A stretch of 64,000 nt of DNA from an uncultured Phocaeicola sp. (GCA_944320845.1 CALUJA010000004.1:1-64000); one strand, 5' to 3'. Shown: positions 25,717 to 35,092, counted from the stretch's first letter. Translations and numbers: made by a program. Notes: generated by a model from the letters alone, not told the origin.

Positions 25717-26553
25717 TCAGGCCAACCGCATCCCTTCTTCTTCCAATACAATCAGCCGCTTTCTGTACAGTTCGCCCACAGCCTTCTTAAAGGTTTTCTT
25801 GCTTACGCCGAAAGTCTGATAGATTATCTCCGCATCCGTCTTGTCGTTTAACGGAGTACGACCTCCCGCATCCTTTATGAAGCGCAGCAAGACACCTGCA
25901 AAATCCTCCACTTTGTGCATGCCTCCCTGCTGCAGTTCCAAGTCCATCTTTCCGTCTTCACGTACCTGCTTCACATAAGCCCCCAGCCGCATGCCTATTT
26001 CAACAGGTTGGAAAATCTCATTGTGAAACAGCATCCCACCGAACTGATTGTCGACTATCACCTTATAGCCCAAGTCTGTCCGCTGCCAAACCAGCACTTC
26101 CACTTCTTCTCCCTGAGCATAAGAAGGCTTTTCCTTAGAAAGATATTTCTCGACCTTGGCAGAAGCCACGATACGGTAGCTCTCATCGTCCAGATGCACA
26201 TGGACAACGTATCTGTTTCCCTTCACCATCTTTGAGCGCTGCTCCCGGAAAGGGACGAAAAGATCCTTCATCAGCCCCCAGTTCAAAAAGGCTCCGAACC
26301 GGTTTGTCCAGGCCACTTCCAGACAAGCAAAGTCACCGACCTGTGCGAGCGGCACCTGAGTGGTGGCGATGAGCCGTTCATCCATGTCGAGATAAATGAA
26401 GACATTCAGCGTATCCCCTACCTTCGTATCCTGAGGAACGTAGCGTTTCGGCAACAAGATTTCGCCATCCTCGCCCCCGTCCAGATACAAACCGAAATCA
26501 ACTTCTTTCACAACTTCCAGTTGATTATATTTTCCTAAACGTATGTGACTCAT
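25717..26553 (-). CDS. S1-domain RNA-binding protein, CvfB-like
   Basis: A 278-residue protein from ATG 26553; the frame runs 34 codons further upstream, but the promoter (26570-26600) lies inside that extension. It contains tandem S1-type OB folds (for example LVVKEVDFGLYLDG-like residues near the start and WTNRFGAFLNWGLMKDLFVPF in the middle). It ends in a winged-helix domain (DAEIIYQTFGVSKKTFKKAV). That order is the one known for CvfB/YitL. Family members bind RNA, and in Staphylococcus CvfB affects virulence gene expression. The role in Bacteroides is not established. Confidence 0.9.
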   Translation of the reverse strand: MSHIRLGKYNQLEVVKEVDFGLYLDGGEDGEILLPKRYVPQDTKVGDTLNVFIYLDMDERLIATTQVPLAQVGDFACLEVAWTNRFGAFLNWGLMKDLFVPFREQRSKMVKGNRYVVHVHLDDESYRIVASAKVEKYLSKEKPSYAQGEEVEVLVWQRTDLGYKVIVDNQFGGMLFHNEIFQPVEIGMRLGAYVKQVREDGKMDLELQQGGMHKVEDFAGVLLRFIKDAGGRTPLNDKTDAEIIYQTFGVSKKTFKKAVGELYRKRLIVLEEEGMRLA

Positions 26554-26569
26554 ATTTCCATTTTTTGCG

Positions 26570-26600
26570 TAAAGATAGCAAGTTTTTTCACAACAGACAA
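26570..26600 (-). promoter_or_regulatory. Promoter of the CvfB-like gene
   Basis: On the minus strand TTG (26600-26598), a 20-base spacer and TATCTTTA (26577-26570, one base off consensus). It lies just upstream of ATG 26553 and decides that start. Confidence 0.6.
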
Positions 26601-26765
26601 GAAATCCGCCCATTCGGACAATTTCGATGCGGACAGGACGACATTTCCGTTTCACCCCGTCACAACGGCCGTTATCTCTGTTCGGAAATAATTTTTTGCA
26701 GGCATGAAACTAAGTGAAAGCTCCGGATTGATTGTTTCAGTATACAGACATAACCATTTTTATTC

Positions 26766-27632
26766 ATGAAAAAACAAATTTTCTTCTCCGTTCTGGCGGG
26801 AGCCGCCTTACTGATGTCGGCCTCCTGCTCCAAACAACCGGAAACAGTGCAAGTGCGTTGGGCTACTTTCAACGTTCGTTACGACAATCCCGCCGACAGT
26901 CTGAACAACTGGCAATACAGAAAAGATTCTGTGGCAAGCTTTATCAAATCGCAGAATCTCGACATCGTAGGCATGCAGGAAGTGCTCCATAACCAATTAG
27001 AGGACTTGAAAACCCGTCTTCCGGAATATGAAGAAGTGGGCGTGGGCCGAGACGACGGAAAGACCAAAGGGGAATACGCGCCGCTATTCTTCAGGAAAGA
27101 CCGTTTTGAAATGCTCGACAACAACACTTTCTGGCTGTCACAATACCCCGACAGCGCAGGCTTCATCGGCTGGGACGGCGCCTGCACCCGCATTGCCACC
27201 TGGGCAAAACTGAAAGACAAGCAGACGGGAAAGATTTTCATGGCGGTCAACACGCACTTTGACCACGTGGGAGTGGAAGCGCGCACCAAAGGAGCCTTGC
27301 TTATCATCGAGAGGATAAAGGAAATAGCAGGCGACCATCCGGCCGCATTGACCGGTGACTTCAACGTGTCTGACCAATGGGACGCCTACAAGACCATCAC
27401 CACAAACGAATTTGTCATGAAAGACGCCTTCAAGACTGCCGAGTCGCGCGAAGGAGTTGACTATACATTCCACAATTTCGGACATATCCCTGCCGACTCT
27501 TGCGAGAAGATAGACTACATTTTCGTTACTCCCCAAATAAAGGTGAAAGATGCCTTCATCCCGCAGGAAGGCCGTGAAACGAACCGTTTCCTGTCTGACC
27601 ACAATCCGCATGTAGCCACACTGGAGTTTTAA
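26766..27632 (+). CDS. Endonuclease/exonuclease/phosphatase-family exported protein
   Basis: A 288-residue protein with a signal sequence ending in SASC followed by SKQPE, which suggests a lipoprotein, though the lipobox is not ideal. The mature part has the EEP-fold motifs in order: the start strand VRWATFNVRYDN, the metal-binding Glu in VGMQEV, NTHFDHVGVEAR, LTGDFNV with the catalytic Asp and Asn, and the final SDHNPHVAT. Such enzymes hydrolyse phosphodiesters or phosphomonoesters, and surface members may act on sugar phosphates, phospholipids or nucleic acid. The natural substrate is not evident. It is monocistronic with a hairpin at 27652-27689. Confidence 0.88.
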   Translation: MKKQIFFSVLAGAALLMSASCSKQPETVQVRWATFNVRYDNPADSLNNWQYRKDSVASFIKSQNLDIVGMQEVLHNQLEDLKTRLPEYEEVGVGRDDGKTKGEYAPLFFRKDRFEMLDNNTFWLSQYPDSAGFIGWDGACTRIATWAKLKDKQTGKIFMAVNTHFDHVGVEARTKGALLIIERIKEIAGDHPAALTGDFNVSDQWDAYKTITTNEFVMKDAFKTAESREGVDYTFHNFGHIPADSCEKIDYIFVTPQIKVKDAFIPQEGRETNRFLSDHNPHVATLEF

Positions 27633-27651
27633 CATACAGGCAAAAAACACA

Positions 27652-27689
27652 ACGGGCGGTGCATCACGATTTTGTGACGCACCGCCCGT
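27652..27689 (+). terminator. Hairpin after the EEP-family gene
   Basis: A GC-rich stem, ACGGGCGGTGC (27652-27662) with GCACCGCCCGT (27679-27689), continues as TCAC/GTGA with one mismatch. No T run follows, so it may be a weak or Rho-assisted terminator, or an mRNA 3' end stabiliser. Confidence 0.65.
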
Positions 27690-27826
27690 CCCATTGTCCC
27701 CTGCCTTCTTGCCGGAAAGCCTTGAACCTGCGAAAGCCAGGACGCTGTTAAAATTTGCTCCCTCCCGTCAAAAAAAGCGCAAAAAAGACTAACTTTACAC
27801 CGGCTTTCAACAAAACAACACTAAAC

Positions 27827-29116
27827 ATGAACAAATATATCGTAAGACGCAGTCTGCTATTTCTTGTTTCACTGTTCATCAACGCCTTCGGCATAGCCTT
27901 TATCACCAAAGCATTATTGGGAACTTCCCCCATCACCAGTGTAACATACGTGTTAAGCATGTTCACCCCGCTGACAATAGGCCAGTGGACTATCCTTCTC
28001 AACCTTCTGTTCGTCGTTTTTGAACTGTCATTCATGACGCGCGAACAGGTAAGAAAAGACTTGCAGCCATACCTTCTGCAGATTCCCATCTCATTCTGTT
28101 TCGGTTCGTTCATCGACATATCCATGAATATGCTTTACTGGCTTGTCCCCGCATCCTATGTTTCCCAGCTGGCAAGCCTTGCAGTCGGCTGTATCATCCT
28201 GGCCCTGGGCATCGCCCTCGAAGTCAAGGCAAACGTAGCAATGATGGCAGGCGAATTTTTCGTAAGAGTCATCTCGCTGCGGTTCAAGAAAGAATTCGGG
28301 TATGTCAAGTTAGGCTTCGATGTTTCGTTGGTCATTCTGGCCTGTCTGCTATCGCTTGTCTTCATGAATGGCATTTACGGAGTGCGGGAAGGAACGGTCA
28401 TAGCCGCCTTGGCGGTAGGCCCTATCGTTCATTTCGTAAGTCCTTATTACCGCCGTCTGGACAAATGGATAAGCGTTCCTCCCGTTTCCGCATCCGATGC
28501 AACGGCCATCTCCGGACATGTAGTCATCACAATAGCCCGGGAATACGGCAGTGGCGGCCATTTGCTGGGAGAAATGCTGGCAAAAGAATTGGGCATCAAA
28601 CTTTATGACAAGGAGTTCATCACGCTTGCCGCCCAAAAAAGCGGCATCGACAAAGCCTATATCACGGCCAACGAACAGTCTATCCCGTCTTTCTGGCTGA
28701 AATGCATCGTTTCACAAAGCAGCGAATCGCCGTTGGAAAGCAGTCTTTCGACAGACGATGTGCTGTTCGTGGCAGAAAGCAAGATTATCCAGGAAGTGGC
28801 AGCCAAGGAATCGTGCGTAATCGTGGGCAGATGCGCCGACTTCATCTTGGGAAACCGGCCGAATGTAATAAAGGTATTCTGTTATTCCGACCTCGCAAGT
28901 GCCTGCAAGCGCTGTACCAACGAATACGGTATAAGAGAAGAAGCGGCAGAGACAGAAATCAAACGCACCAACCGCAACCGCATCGCCCATTATGAATATT
29001 ATACGGGCATGAAATGGGGCGAGCCACACCACTATCATCTCATGCTGAACACCGGAACCATCAGTCTGAACACAGCCTGCTCGCTGATAAAAGACATTTA
29101 TCAAAGGATTATATAG
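27827..29116 (+). CDS. Membrane protein (YczE/YitT-like) fused to a cytidylate-kinase-like domain
   Basis: A 429-residue protein from ATG 27827, with a near-consensus -7 element TAACTTTA at 27790-27797. Residues about 5-210 form five or six membrane helices of the YczE/DUF6198 kind (SLFINAFGIAFITKALLGTS, LGIALEVKANVAMMAGE). From about residue 225 a cytoplasmic nucleotide-kinase-like domain begins with VVITIAREYGSGGHLLGEML. In this P-loop-like region, as in the AAA_26/cytidylate-kinase-like family, the loop reads REYGSGG rather than a canonical GxxxxGK. VIVGRCADFIL and KVFCYSDLASACKRC follow. Both domains are known separately; fused forms occur in gut Bacteroidota and Firmicutes. Transport plus nucleotide-dependent control is a guess. 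No substrate is visible. Confidence 0.85.
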   Translation: MNKYIVRRSLLFLVSLFINAFGIAFITKALLGTSPITSVTYVLSMFTPLTIGQWTILLNLLFVVFELSFMTREQVRKDLQPYLLQIPISFCFGSFIDISMNMLYWLVPASYVSQLASLAVGCIILALGIALEVKANVAMMAGEFFVRVISLRFKKEFGYVKLGFDVSLVILACLLSLVFMNGIYGVREGTVIAALAVGPIVHFVSPYYRRLDKWISVPPVSASDATAISGHVVITIAREYGSGGHLLGEMLAKELGIKLYDKEFITLAAQKSGIDKAYITANEQSIPSFWLKCIVSQSSESPLESSLSTDDVLFVAESKIIQEVAAKESCVIVGRCADFILGNRPNVIKVFCYSDLASACKRCTNEYGIREEAAETEIKRTNRNRIAHYEYYTGMKWGEPHHYHLMLNTGTISLNTACSLIKDIYQRII

Positions 29117-29160
29117 CCCGGCACCGGCTTCCCAAAAAATCTTTTGCCGCAATCTTTTTC

Positions 29161-29191
29161 TTGTTTTGTCGGACAAAAATATGTAATATTG
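29161..29191 (+). promoter_or_regulatory. Promoter of the propeller-AraC regulator
   Basis: TTG at 29161-29163, a 20-base spacer and TAATATTG at 29184-29191 (one mismatch). ATG 29216 is 24 bases downstream, which supports that start over the in-frame codon at 29144. Confidence 0.55.
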
Positions 29192-29215
29192 CAGAGAAAA
29201 CGCAAATATCACCCA

Positions 29216-32080
29216 ATGAAAAAACTGTTCGCCCTGATAGTCCTTATCCTGCAGTGCTTCTGCCCGCCGCCAATCAAGGCCGTTGTAAGGATAACGCCTA
29301 TACCTTCCCTTTCCCAGCTGCCGGTAAGCGCCATACACCGCATATTCCAAGACAGCGAAGGATATATGTGGTACGGAACAGTCAACGGGCTTTGCTGCGA
29401 CAACGGCTATCAGGTAAAAGTTTTCCGCTCAGACATCAATACTCCCGGACTTATAGGAAACAACACGATTCAATGCATCGCCGAAGCATCAGACGGGCGC
29501 ATCTGGTTCGGAACAGACTGCGGCGCACACATATTGGACAAGCAAAGCGGAAAAGTGACACGGCTTGACCCCGACCGGTTGGGCAACCAGTTCGTCAACC
29601 ACATGTATAAAACCTCAGACGGATACATATGGGTTTCGGCTGGCTACAAGTTACAAAAATATGACCATACTGGCAAACTGCTCAAAGCATACCCTCTATA
29701 CGACCGTTTTGGCAGCCCCACATGGATTAACGGATTCTGTGAAAACCGGCAGAAAGAAGTGCTGATAACCTTATATCACGGCGACATATACCGCTATGAC
29801 AAAAGGCAAGATTCCCTTGTGCTCTATGCAAGACTGCCGGCCGACAGCAGACCGACCTGCATCACACAGGACAATAAATACGATTACTACTGGGTCGGGA
29901 CAGATTCCGACGGGTTGCTGCTTTTCAATCCCCTTGCTCCAAAAGATTCTGTATTCACTTATTCTCCGCTTCCGGTCAATTCAATGGGCAAGCCGGAAGG
30001 CGACATCCTGTTCGTTGTGCAGGACAATCACGAAGGAAATCTGTGGATGACTACCCACAGCGACCTGATAGCCATGCGTTACGATGCGGCCAGCCGCCGG
30101 CTCAAACAGACCGATTTCCGGTTGCCGGTAGCTTCAAGCCGCATGTTGAACGAGATATACAAAGACAAAGAAGGGGCACTATGGGTGACTTCATTCGATG
30201 AAAAAAGTTTCATCATCCACTTTTCCGAAGATACTCCTGAAGAATATCCTCTGCCTGCCTTGCGGAAACGGGTGGATTTCCAACCTGCAATAATGGCTTT
30301 GAGCGATGCAAACGAACGGAAAATATGGATATCACAAGAACGCACAGGCTTGGGGCTGTATGACTTGAATAAGGATAATGTCTCACTTTACAGTGACTTC
30401 GGAAACCTCAGACACCTTCCTCTTCACTCTATCAAGCTTATGGCAGCCTCCCGACACAAAGGCAATGTGTGGGTTGTCCCCGAGAATCACGATTTTGTCT
30501 ACGAATTCGGCCGCGAAAACATGCAAATCCAACTGCGGCGGATTGTCCGTCTAAACGGCAGACCACCAGGAATCGCCTTCACCCGGATTTATGAAAACGA
30601 CCGGGATACCCTATGGATAGGCACCAACAGAGGCCTGTACCTCTATGATTTGAAAAGCGGAAAAAGCCGGGTTGTCTGCGACACTTTAGGACAAGTCTCC
30701 GCTATCGAAGAAGACGGTGACGGGAGACTCTGGATAGGAACCATCAGCAAAGGAGTCTACAGCCTGACCGGCAAAGGAGAACTGAAGCCTCATCCTACGC
30801 CCAAATCCGTATCCTGCCTGACTGCGGCAAGCAACGGAGACATCTGGATTGGTACGCAAGAAGGAGGCATATACAGACTAAACCCAGCCACAGAAGAGCA
30901 GACCGACCATACCGCCTTTTGCGGACTGAAAGGAGACATCATCAACCAACTGGTTGCAGATGTATACGGACATCTTTGGATTGATACCAACCAGAAACTT
31001 ATTGCCTACAATCCGAACAATCATGCCTTTTCCGCTTTTCTTACCACCGACGGCTCACTGCTGTTACACCGTTTCATCCCCACCGCCATGTGTAAAGGAA
31101 ACGACGGGAAAATATACTTCGGAGGAATTCCCGGCATTTGCGCAGTTTCTCCTTCCGACCGTCTGGACAAAAAAAGTGAAGAGGTAAATACTCTCGTTAC
31201 CGATATCCAGATAATGGACCAACCGAGAGAAATATCCAATGAAAGCATCATCCTACAGCCGGAAGAGACCGACCTGAAGATTCACTTCTCTTCTTTAGAC
31301 TATCTGAACGCGCCCAAAATCAGATATGCCTACCGCATCAAAGGGCTGGACAAGCAATGGAACTACACGGAAGAAGGGCAAAACACCGCCATCTACAGGC
31401 ACCTGCCCAAAGGCGAATATACCTTCGAAGTAAAAGCAACAGACAGAAACGGAATCTGGAGCGATATCATCACCCATTTGTCCATCAAGCGCCTGCCCGC
31501 TTTCTATGAAACATGGTGGGCTATCCTATGCTATATACTCACGGCGACCGGCATCATCGCTGCAGGAGTCCTGCGATATATCCGAAACATGAACCGTCGA
31601 AACGAAGAACTTTATGCAGACAGCTCAGAGCTGATGAAAATGCGGAATTATCTGAAAGAAGACAAACCCGACTCCCGATTAGGAGTAACAGTCTCCGACA
31701 TCGAATTCGCAAAACTGGATGAAATACTCCTGCAAAAAATATTGAAGGCTGTAGAAGACAATCTGACCGAACCGGAATTTGATGTGAGCAGCTTGGCGGA
31801 AAAAGTAAACATGTCCCGCTCGTCGCTTACCCGAAAGCTAAAAGCCATTACCGGGCTCACTCCACTGGAATATATCCGGCAAGTAAAAATGCAGCATGCC
31901 TGCCGAATGCTGGAAGACCCCAGCAAAACAATCAGTGAAATAGCACTGATGCTGGGATATTTCAATCGCAAATATTTCACTTCATGCTTCAAGGCAGAGT
32001 TCGGCATGACACCAAGCGAGTATCAGAAGAAGTTGAACGGAGGGAAAAAATCAGAGCAAACAGGGGGTGCAAATGAGTAA
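29216..32080 (+). CDS. Membrane-anchored propeller/Y_Y_Y/AraC regulator without kinase
   Basis: A 954-residue protein. After a signal peptide come many propeller repeats of the two-component regulator type (GYMWYGTVNGL, GRIWFGTDCGAHIL, DTLWIGTNRGLYLYD, GRLWIGTISKGVYSL). A Y_Y_Y domain follows at roughly 690-760, then one membrane helix near 766-788, about 60 linker residues, and a C-terminal AraC domain (FDVSSLAEKVNMSRSSLTRK to GMTPSEYQKKL). The histidine-kinase, ATPase and receiver modules of a normal hybrid two-component system are absent. The distance from helix to DNA-binding domain leaves no room for them. I infer direct signalling across the membrane to DNA. The GH31 gene follows on the same strand after 120 bases and is the likely target. 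Confidence 0.9.
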   Translation: MKKLFALIVLILQCFCPPPIKAVVRITPIPSLSQLPVSAIHRIFQDSEGYMWYGTVNGLCCDNGYQVKVFRSDINTPGLIGNNTIQCIAEASDGRIWFGTDCGAHILDKQSGKVTRLDPDRLGNQFVNHMYKTSDGYIWVSAGYKLQKYDHTGKLLKAYPLYDRFGSPTWINGFCENRQKEVLITLYHGDIYRYDKRQDSLVLYARLPADSRPTCITQDNKYDYYWVGTDSDGLLLFNPLAPKDSVFTYSPLPVNSMGKPEGDILFVVQDNHEGNLWMTTHSDLIAMRYDAASRRLKQTDFRLPVASSRMLNEIYKDKEGALWVTSFDEKSFIIHFSEDTPEEYPLPALRKRVDFQPAIMALSDANERKIWISQERTGLGLYDLNKDNVSLYSDFGNLRHLPLHSIKLMAASRHKGNVWVVPENHDFVYEFGRENMQIQLRRIVRLNGRPPGIAFTRIYENDRDTLWIGTNRGLYLYDLKSGKSRVVCDTLGQVSAIEEDGDGRLWIGTISKGVYSLTGKGELKPHPTPKSVSCLTAASNGDIWIGTQEGGIYRLNPATEEQTDHTAFCGLKGDIINQLVADVYGHLWIDTNQKLIAYNPNNHAFSAFLTTDGSLLLHRFIPTAMCKGNDGKIYFGGIPGICAVSPSDRLDKKSEEVNTLVTDIQIMDQPREISNESIILQPEETDLKIHFSSLDYLNAPKIRYAYRIKGLDKQWNYTEEGQNTAIYRHLPKGEYTFEVKATDRNGIWSDIITHLSIKRLPAFYETWWAILCYILTATGIIAAGVLRYIRNMNRRNEELYADSSELMKMRNYLKEDKPDSRLGVTVSDIEFAKLDEILLQKILKAVEDNLTEPEFDVSSLAEKVNMSRSSLTRKLKAITGLTPLEYIRQVKMQHACRMLEDPSKTISEIALMLGYFNRKYFTSCFKAEFGMTPSEYQKKLNGGKKSEQTGGANE

Positions 32081-32150
32081 AACCCATATTTGCACCATTC
32101 AATCTATTTTTTTGCAACATTCCATACTCCTTTTTTCTCCTGTCTGTCCC

Positions 32151-32177
32151 TATTTTTGGGCTTAAGAAAAACTTAAG
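32151..32177 (+). promoter_or_regulatory. GH31 gene promoter with tandem CTTAAG sites
   Basis: TATTTTTG at 32151-32158 is an exact -7 element with no TTTG near -33. Right behind it are two copies of the palindrome CTTAAG (32161-32166 and 32172-32177), spaced 11 bases, about one DNA turn, across the expected transcription start. The layout resembles a regulator site. Binding by the upstream AraC protein is a guess. Confidence 0.5.
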
Positions 32178-32200
32178 AGCAAATTCAAAATTAATCGATT

Positions 32201-34684
32201 ATGAAAAAACAAAAGCTGATTATTCTGGCAGCGTTGGGTTTGTGTATGACTCCGATGTCGTGGGCACAGACATTCGAGAAGACAGCCAACGGAGGAAAAT
32301 TCCAGACTGCCCAACCGACACTGAACGGTGAAGTAACCTTTTACGCCCCTTCTATCGTACGAATCGTAAAGTATCCTTCGGCAGAAATGCCAGAGAAAAA
32401 GAGCTATCCGGTCATCAAGACTCCTGAAACGGTAAACATCACTTATGTCAAAAACGGGAATGAAGTGAAAATGACGACCGGTAACCTGACTGTAACATTG
32501 GATATTGCTACAGGAAAAGTGACTTACCAAGACTTAAAAGGCAATATACTGCTGAAGGAAAAAGAATTGGGAACGAACTTTATGCCGCGAAAGGATGTAA
32601 AAGAAGACGCCTTTACGGTCAGTCAGTCATTTGTTCTACAGCCGGAAGAAGCTATCTACGGGTTAGGCCAGCGCCAAAGCGGGGCAATGAACCACCGCAA
32701 CCAACAGATTCATCTGTCAAACGGCAATACAAACATCTGTATTCCTTATTTCACTTCTGAAAAAGGCTATGGCGTATATTGGGACAACCCGGGCATTTCC
32801 CAGTTCAGTGACACTCCTTATGAAACTTCCTTCTCTTCACAAGTTGGGCACTGCTCTGACTATTATTTCCTTTATAAAGACGGAACACAGGATGGGGTTA
32901 TTGCCTGCCTCCGAAACCTGACCGGAAAAGCAACCATGTTCCCGCTGTGGACTATGGGATACTGGCAATGCCGTGAGCGTTACAAGAGTCCGGACGAACT
33001 TTGCAGTGTGCTTGACAAATACCGCGAACTGGAAGTCCCGCTCGACGGCATTGTCCAAGACTGGCAATACTGGGGCTGCGACTCAAACTGGAACGCGATG
33101 AAATTTATGAACCCGCGGTATATCAACAAGATGGACGACCCCGCCGCCATGCGGTATCTGCCCAACGGCGAAGATCCGAATGCAAAATATCCGAACCCCC
33201 GCTTCAAGAGTCCGGAAGAGATGATTAAATATGTTCATAAGAACAATGCGCATCTGATGATTTCCGTATGGGCGAGCTTCGGGCCTTGGACAGACCAGTT
33301 CAAGGAACTGGACAAAATGGGAGCTTTGCTGAAGTTTGAGACCTGGCCGCCCAAGTCGGGAGCACATCCTTACGACCCGTTCAACAAGGATGCACGCGAT
33401 CTTTACTGGCGTTACCTCAGCCATCTGCATGATATGGGTATTGATGCCTGGTGGACTGACTCGACCGAGCCCGACCATCTGAATCCCAAAGACAGCGATT
33501 TCGACCTCATGACAGCCGACGGCTCCTTCCGTTCCGTACACAATGCCTTTCCGTTAGCCACAAACCGAGGCGTATACGAACATCAGCGCGCCGTATCCGA
33601 CAGCAAACGGGTATTCCAAATGACCCGTTCCGGCTATTTGGGACAGCAACATTACGGTGCTTTAAGCTGGAGCGGCGATGTGGTTTCCAGTTGGAATGTG
33701 CTGCGCCAGCAGATTCCGGCCGGACTGAATTTCACTCTCTGCGGTATCCCGTTCTGGAATACAGACTTGGGAGGATTCTTCGGATGGGAATATAACAACG
33801 ACTGCACCAATATCGCCTATCAGGAACTTCATGCCCGTTGGTTCCAATGGGGCTGCTTTATGCCGCTGATGCGTAATCACTGCTCTTCTCCGATGCTGAA
33901 TGAAATCTATTTGTTCGGCAAGGAAGGCGACTGGGCATACGATGTGCAGAAGCGTTTCATCGAGTTACGCTACCGTTTGCTGCCTTACATCTATAGCTTG
34001 AGCGGTGCAGTAGTGCAGGAAGACGGCATGATAATGCGCCCGCTTGTTATGGACTTCGCTTCCGACCGCAAGGCAATCCTGCTGGATAACGAATACATGT
34101 TCGGCAAGAATATCCTTGTTCGCCCGGTAACCGACCCGCTTTACACCAAAAAAGTGGAAGGCAACAAAGGCGTGGCCACCGTATCGGATGTAGCCAAGGC
34201 CTCATCACCCGTCAAGGTATATCTGCCCAAAGGAACGAAATGGATTGACTTCTGGACGAATGAAACAGTAGAAGGAGGCCGTGAGATCAATCGCGAATGC
34301 CCGATTCACATACTCCCGCTCTATATCAAGGCAGGAAGCATCCTTCCGTTAGGGCCGAAAGTCCAATATTCCGATGAAAAGAAATGGGACAATCTTGACA
34401 TCTGCATCTATCCGGGTGCCGACGGAGAATTTACACTCTACGAAGATGAGTTTGACAACTACAATTATGAAAAGGGCATGTTTTCCACTATCCGTTTCCA
34501 ATGGGATGACGAAACCCGCACCCTCACCATCTGCGACCGTAAAGGAGAATATCCGGACATGCTGAAACGACGCAATTTCAGCATTACGCTCATGCAGCCG
34601 GGCAAGCAATGCGCTGAAACCGTCATGTCAAAAGCCGACAAAAAAGTCAGCTATTCAGGAAAGAAACTGACTGTCAAGTTGTAA
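32201..34684 (+). CDS. Secreted glycoside hydrolase family 31 (alpha-glucosidase/alpha-xylosidase type)
   Basis: An 827-residue enzyme with a signal peptide ending near SWAQ. An N-terminal mutarotase-like beta-sandwich (about 25-230) has the usual GH31 strand YGLGQRQSGAMNHR. A catalytic TIM barrel follows, then C-terminal beta domains. The nucleophile is Asp420 in DAWWTDSTEPD and the acid/base is Asp493 in SWSGDV; both motifs are intact. The WWTDxTEP form is shared with Bacteroidota enzymes annotated as alpha-xylosidases and alpha-glucosidases. There is no SusC/SusD pair nearby, so it is not part of a classical polysaccharide utilisation locus. The kinase-less propeller-AraC regulator upstream probably controls it. 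The exact glycan is undetermined. Confidence 0.9.
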   Translation: MKKQKLIILAALGLCMTPMSWAQTFEKTANGGKFQTAQPTLNGEVTFYAPSIVRIVKYPSAEMPEKKSYPVIKTPETVNITYVKNGNEVKMTTGNLTVTLDIATGKVTYQDLKGNILLKEKELGTNFMPRKDVKEDAFTVSQSFVLQPEEAIYGLGQRQSGAMNHRNQQIHLSNGNTNICIPYFTSEKGYGVYWDNPGISQFSDTPYETSFSSQVGHCSDYYFLYKDGTQDGVIACLRNLTGKATMFPLWTMGYWQCRERYKSPDELCSVLDKYRELEVPLDGIVQDWQYWGCDSNWNAMKFMNPRYINKMDDPAAMRYLPNGEDPNAKYPNPRFKSPEEMIKYVHKNNAHLMISVWASFGPWTDQFKELDKMGALLKFETWPPKSGAHPYDPFNKDARDLYWRYLSHLHDMGIDAWWTDSTEPDHLNPKDSDFDLMTADGSFRSVHNAFPLATNRGVYEHQRAVSDSKRVFQMTRSGYLGQQHYGALSWSGDVVSSWNVLRQQIPAGLNFTLCGIPFWNTDLGGFFGWEYNNDCTNIAYQELHARWFQWGCFMPLMRNHCSSPMLNEIYLFGKEGDWAYDVQKRFIELRYRLLPYIYSLSGAVVQEDGMIMRPLVMDFASDRKAILLDNEYMFGKNILVRPVTDPLYTKKVEGNKGVATVSDVAKASSPVKVYLPKGTKWIDFWTNETVEGGREINRECPIHILPLYIKAGSILPLGPKVQYSDEKKWDNLDICIYPGADGEFTLYEDEFDNYNYEKGMFSTIRFQWDDETRTLTICDRKGEYPDMLKRRNFSITLMQPGKQCAETVMSKADKKVSYSGKKLTVKL

Positions 34685-34707
34685 AAGTTTGTTTCTTATA
34701 CATTCTT

Positions 34708-34752
34708 CAGGCAGGAGTAATGCAGACCGCATTGCCCCTGCCTGATTCTTTA
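34708..34752 (+). terminator. Terminator of the GH31 gene
   Basis: CAGGCAGG (34708-34715) pairs with CCTGCCTG (34737-34744), ATGC/GCAT can pair inside, and ATTCTTTAT follows. It begins 24 bases after the stop. Confidence 0.75.
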
Positions 34753-34892
34753 TATACATTCATGAGCCGAATCCGGGAGCAACTCATCTCTTCCCTATTC
34801 TGAAAGGCCAAATCAAACTTTCATCCTGACATTGTCTATTTTCCATCCTTTCCATCAGGCTCACCGGCAGTATCGGAAAAACAGACAGAAGG

Positions 34893-34949
34893 CAAAAAAC
34901 AGGCACGGTGCGCAGGAAAGGCTCTCTTTCTTTCCCGCACACCGTGCCT
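34893..34949 (-). terminator. Strong terminator of the six-gene minus-strand operon
   Basis: AGGCACGGTG (34901-34910) and CACCGTGCCT (34940-34949) are perfect complements. The stem continues inside (34912-34920 with 34930-34938, one mismatch) to a 9-base loop. On the minus strand GTTTTTTG follows. It lies about 145 bases beyond the ACT-domain gene. Confidence 0.85.
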
Positions 34950-35092
34950 GAACAATGTTTTCGTCTGAGTCAAGATGCAGCCGCCACCAAAGGGAACGGA
35001 ACAAAACACTTCGTAATCCAGCTGTCTTTTCTTCTTATCCACGGCAGAATCCTCATGATGCCTGCCATGAAAGCCAAAATACAAATTCCTGC

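Larger units (their letters stand above)
34685..35092. other. Intergenic region between GH31 and the ACT-domain gene
   Basis: These 408 bases between convergent genes contain a plus-strand terminator at 34708-34752 and a strong minus-strand terminator at 34893-34949. The stretches 34753-34892 and 34950-35092 show no promoter, repeat or credible coding frame. Confidence 0.6.

Noticed and set aside
29216..34684. Polysaccharide utilisation locus around GH31
   Set aside because: No SusC or SusD gene, no further glycosidases and no sulfatase; only a regulator and one enzyme.
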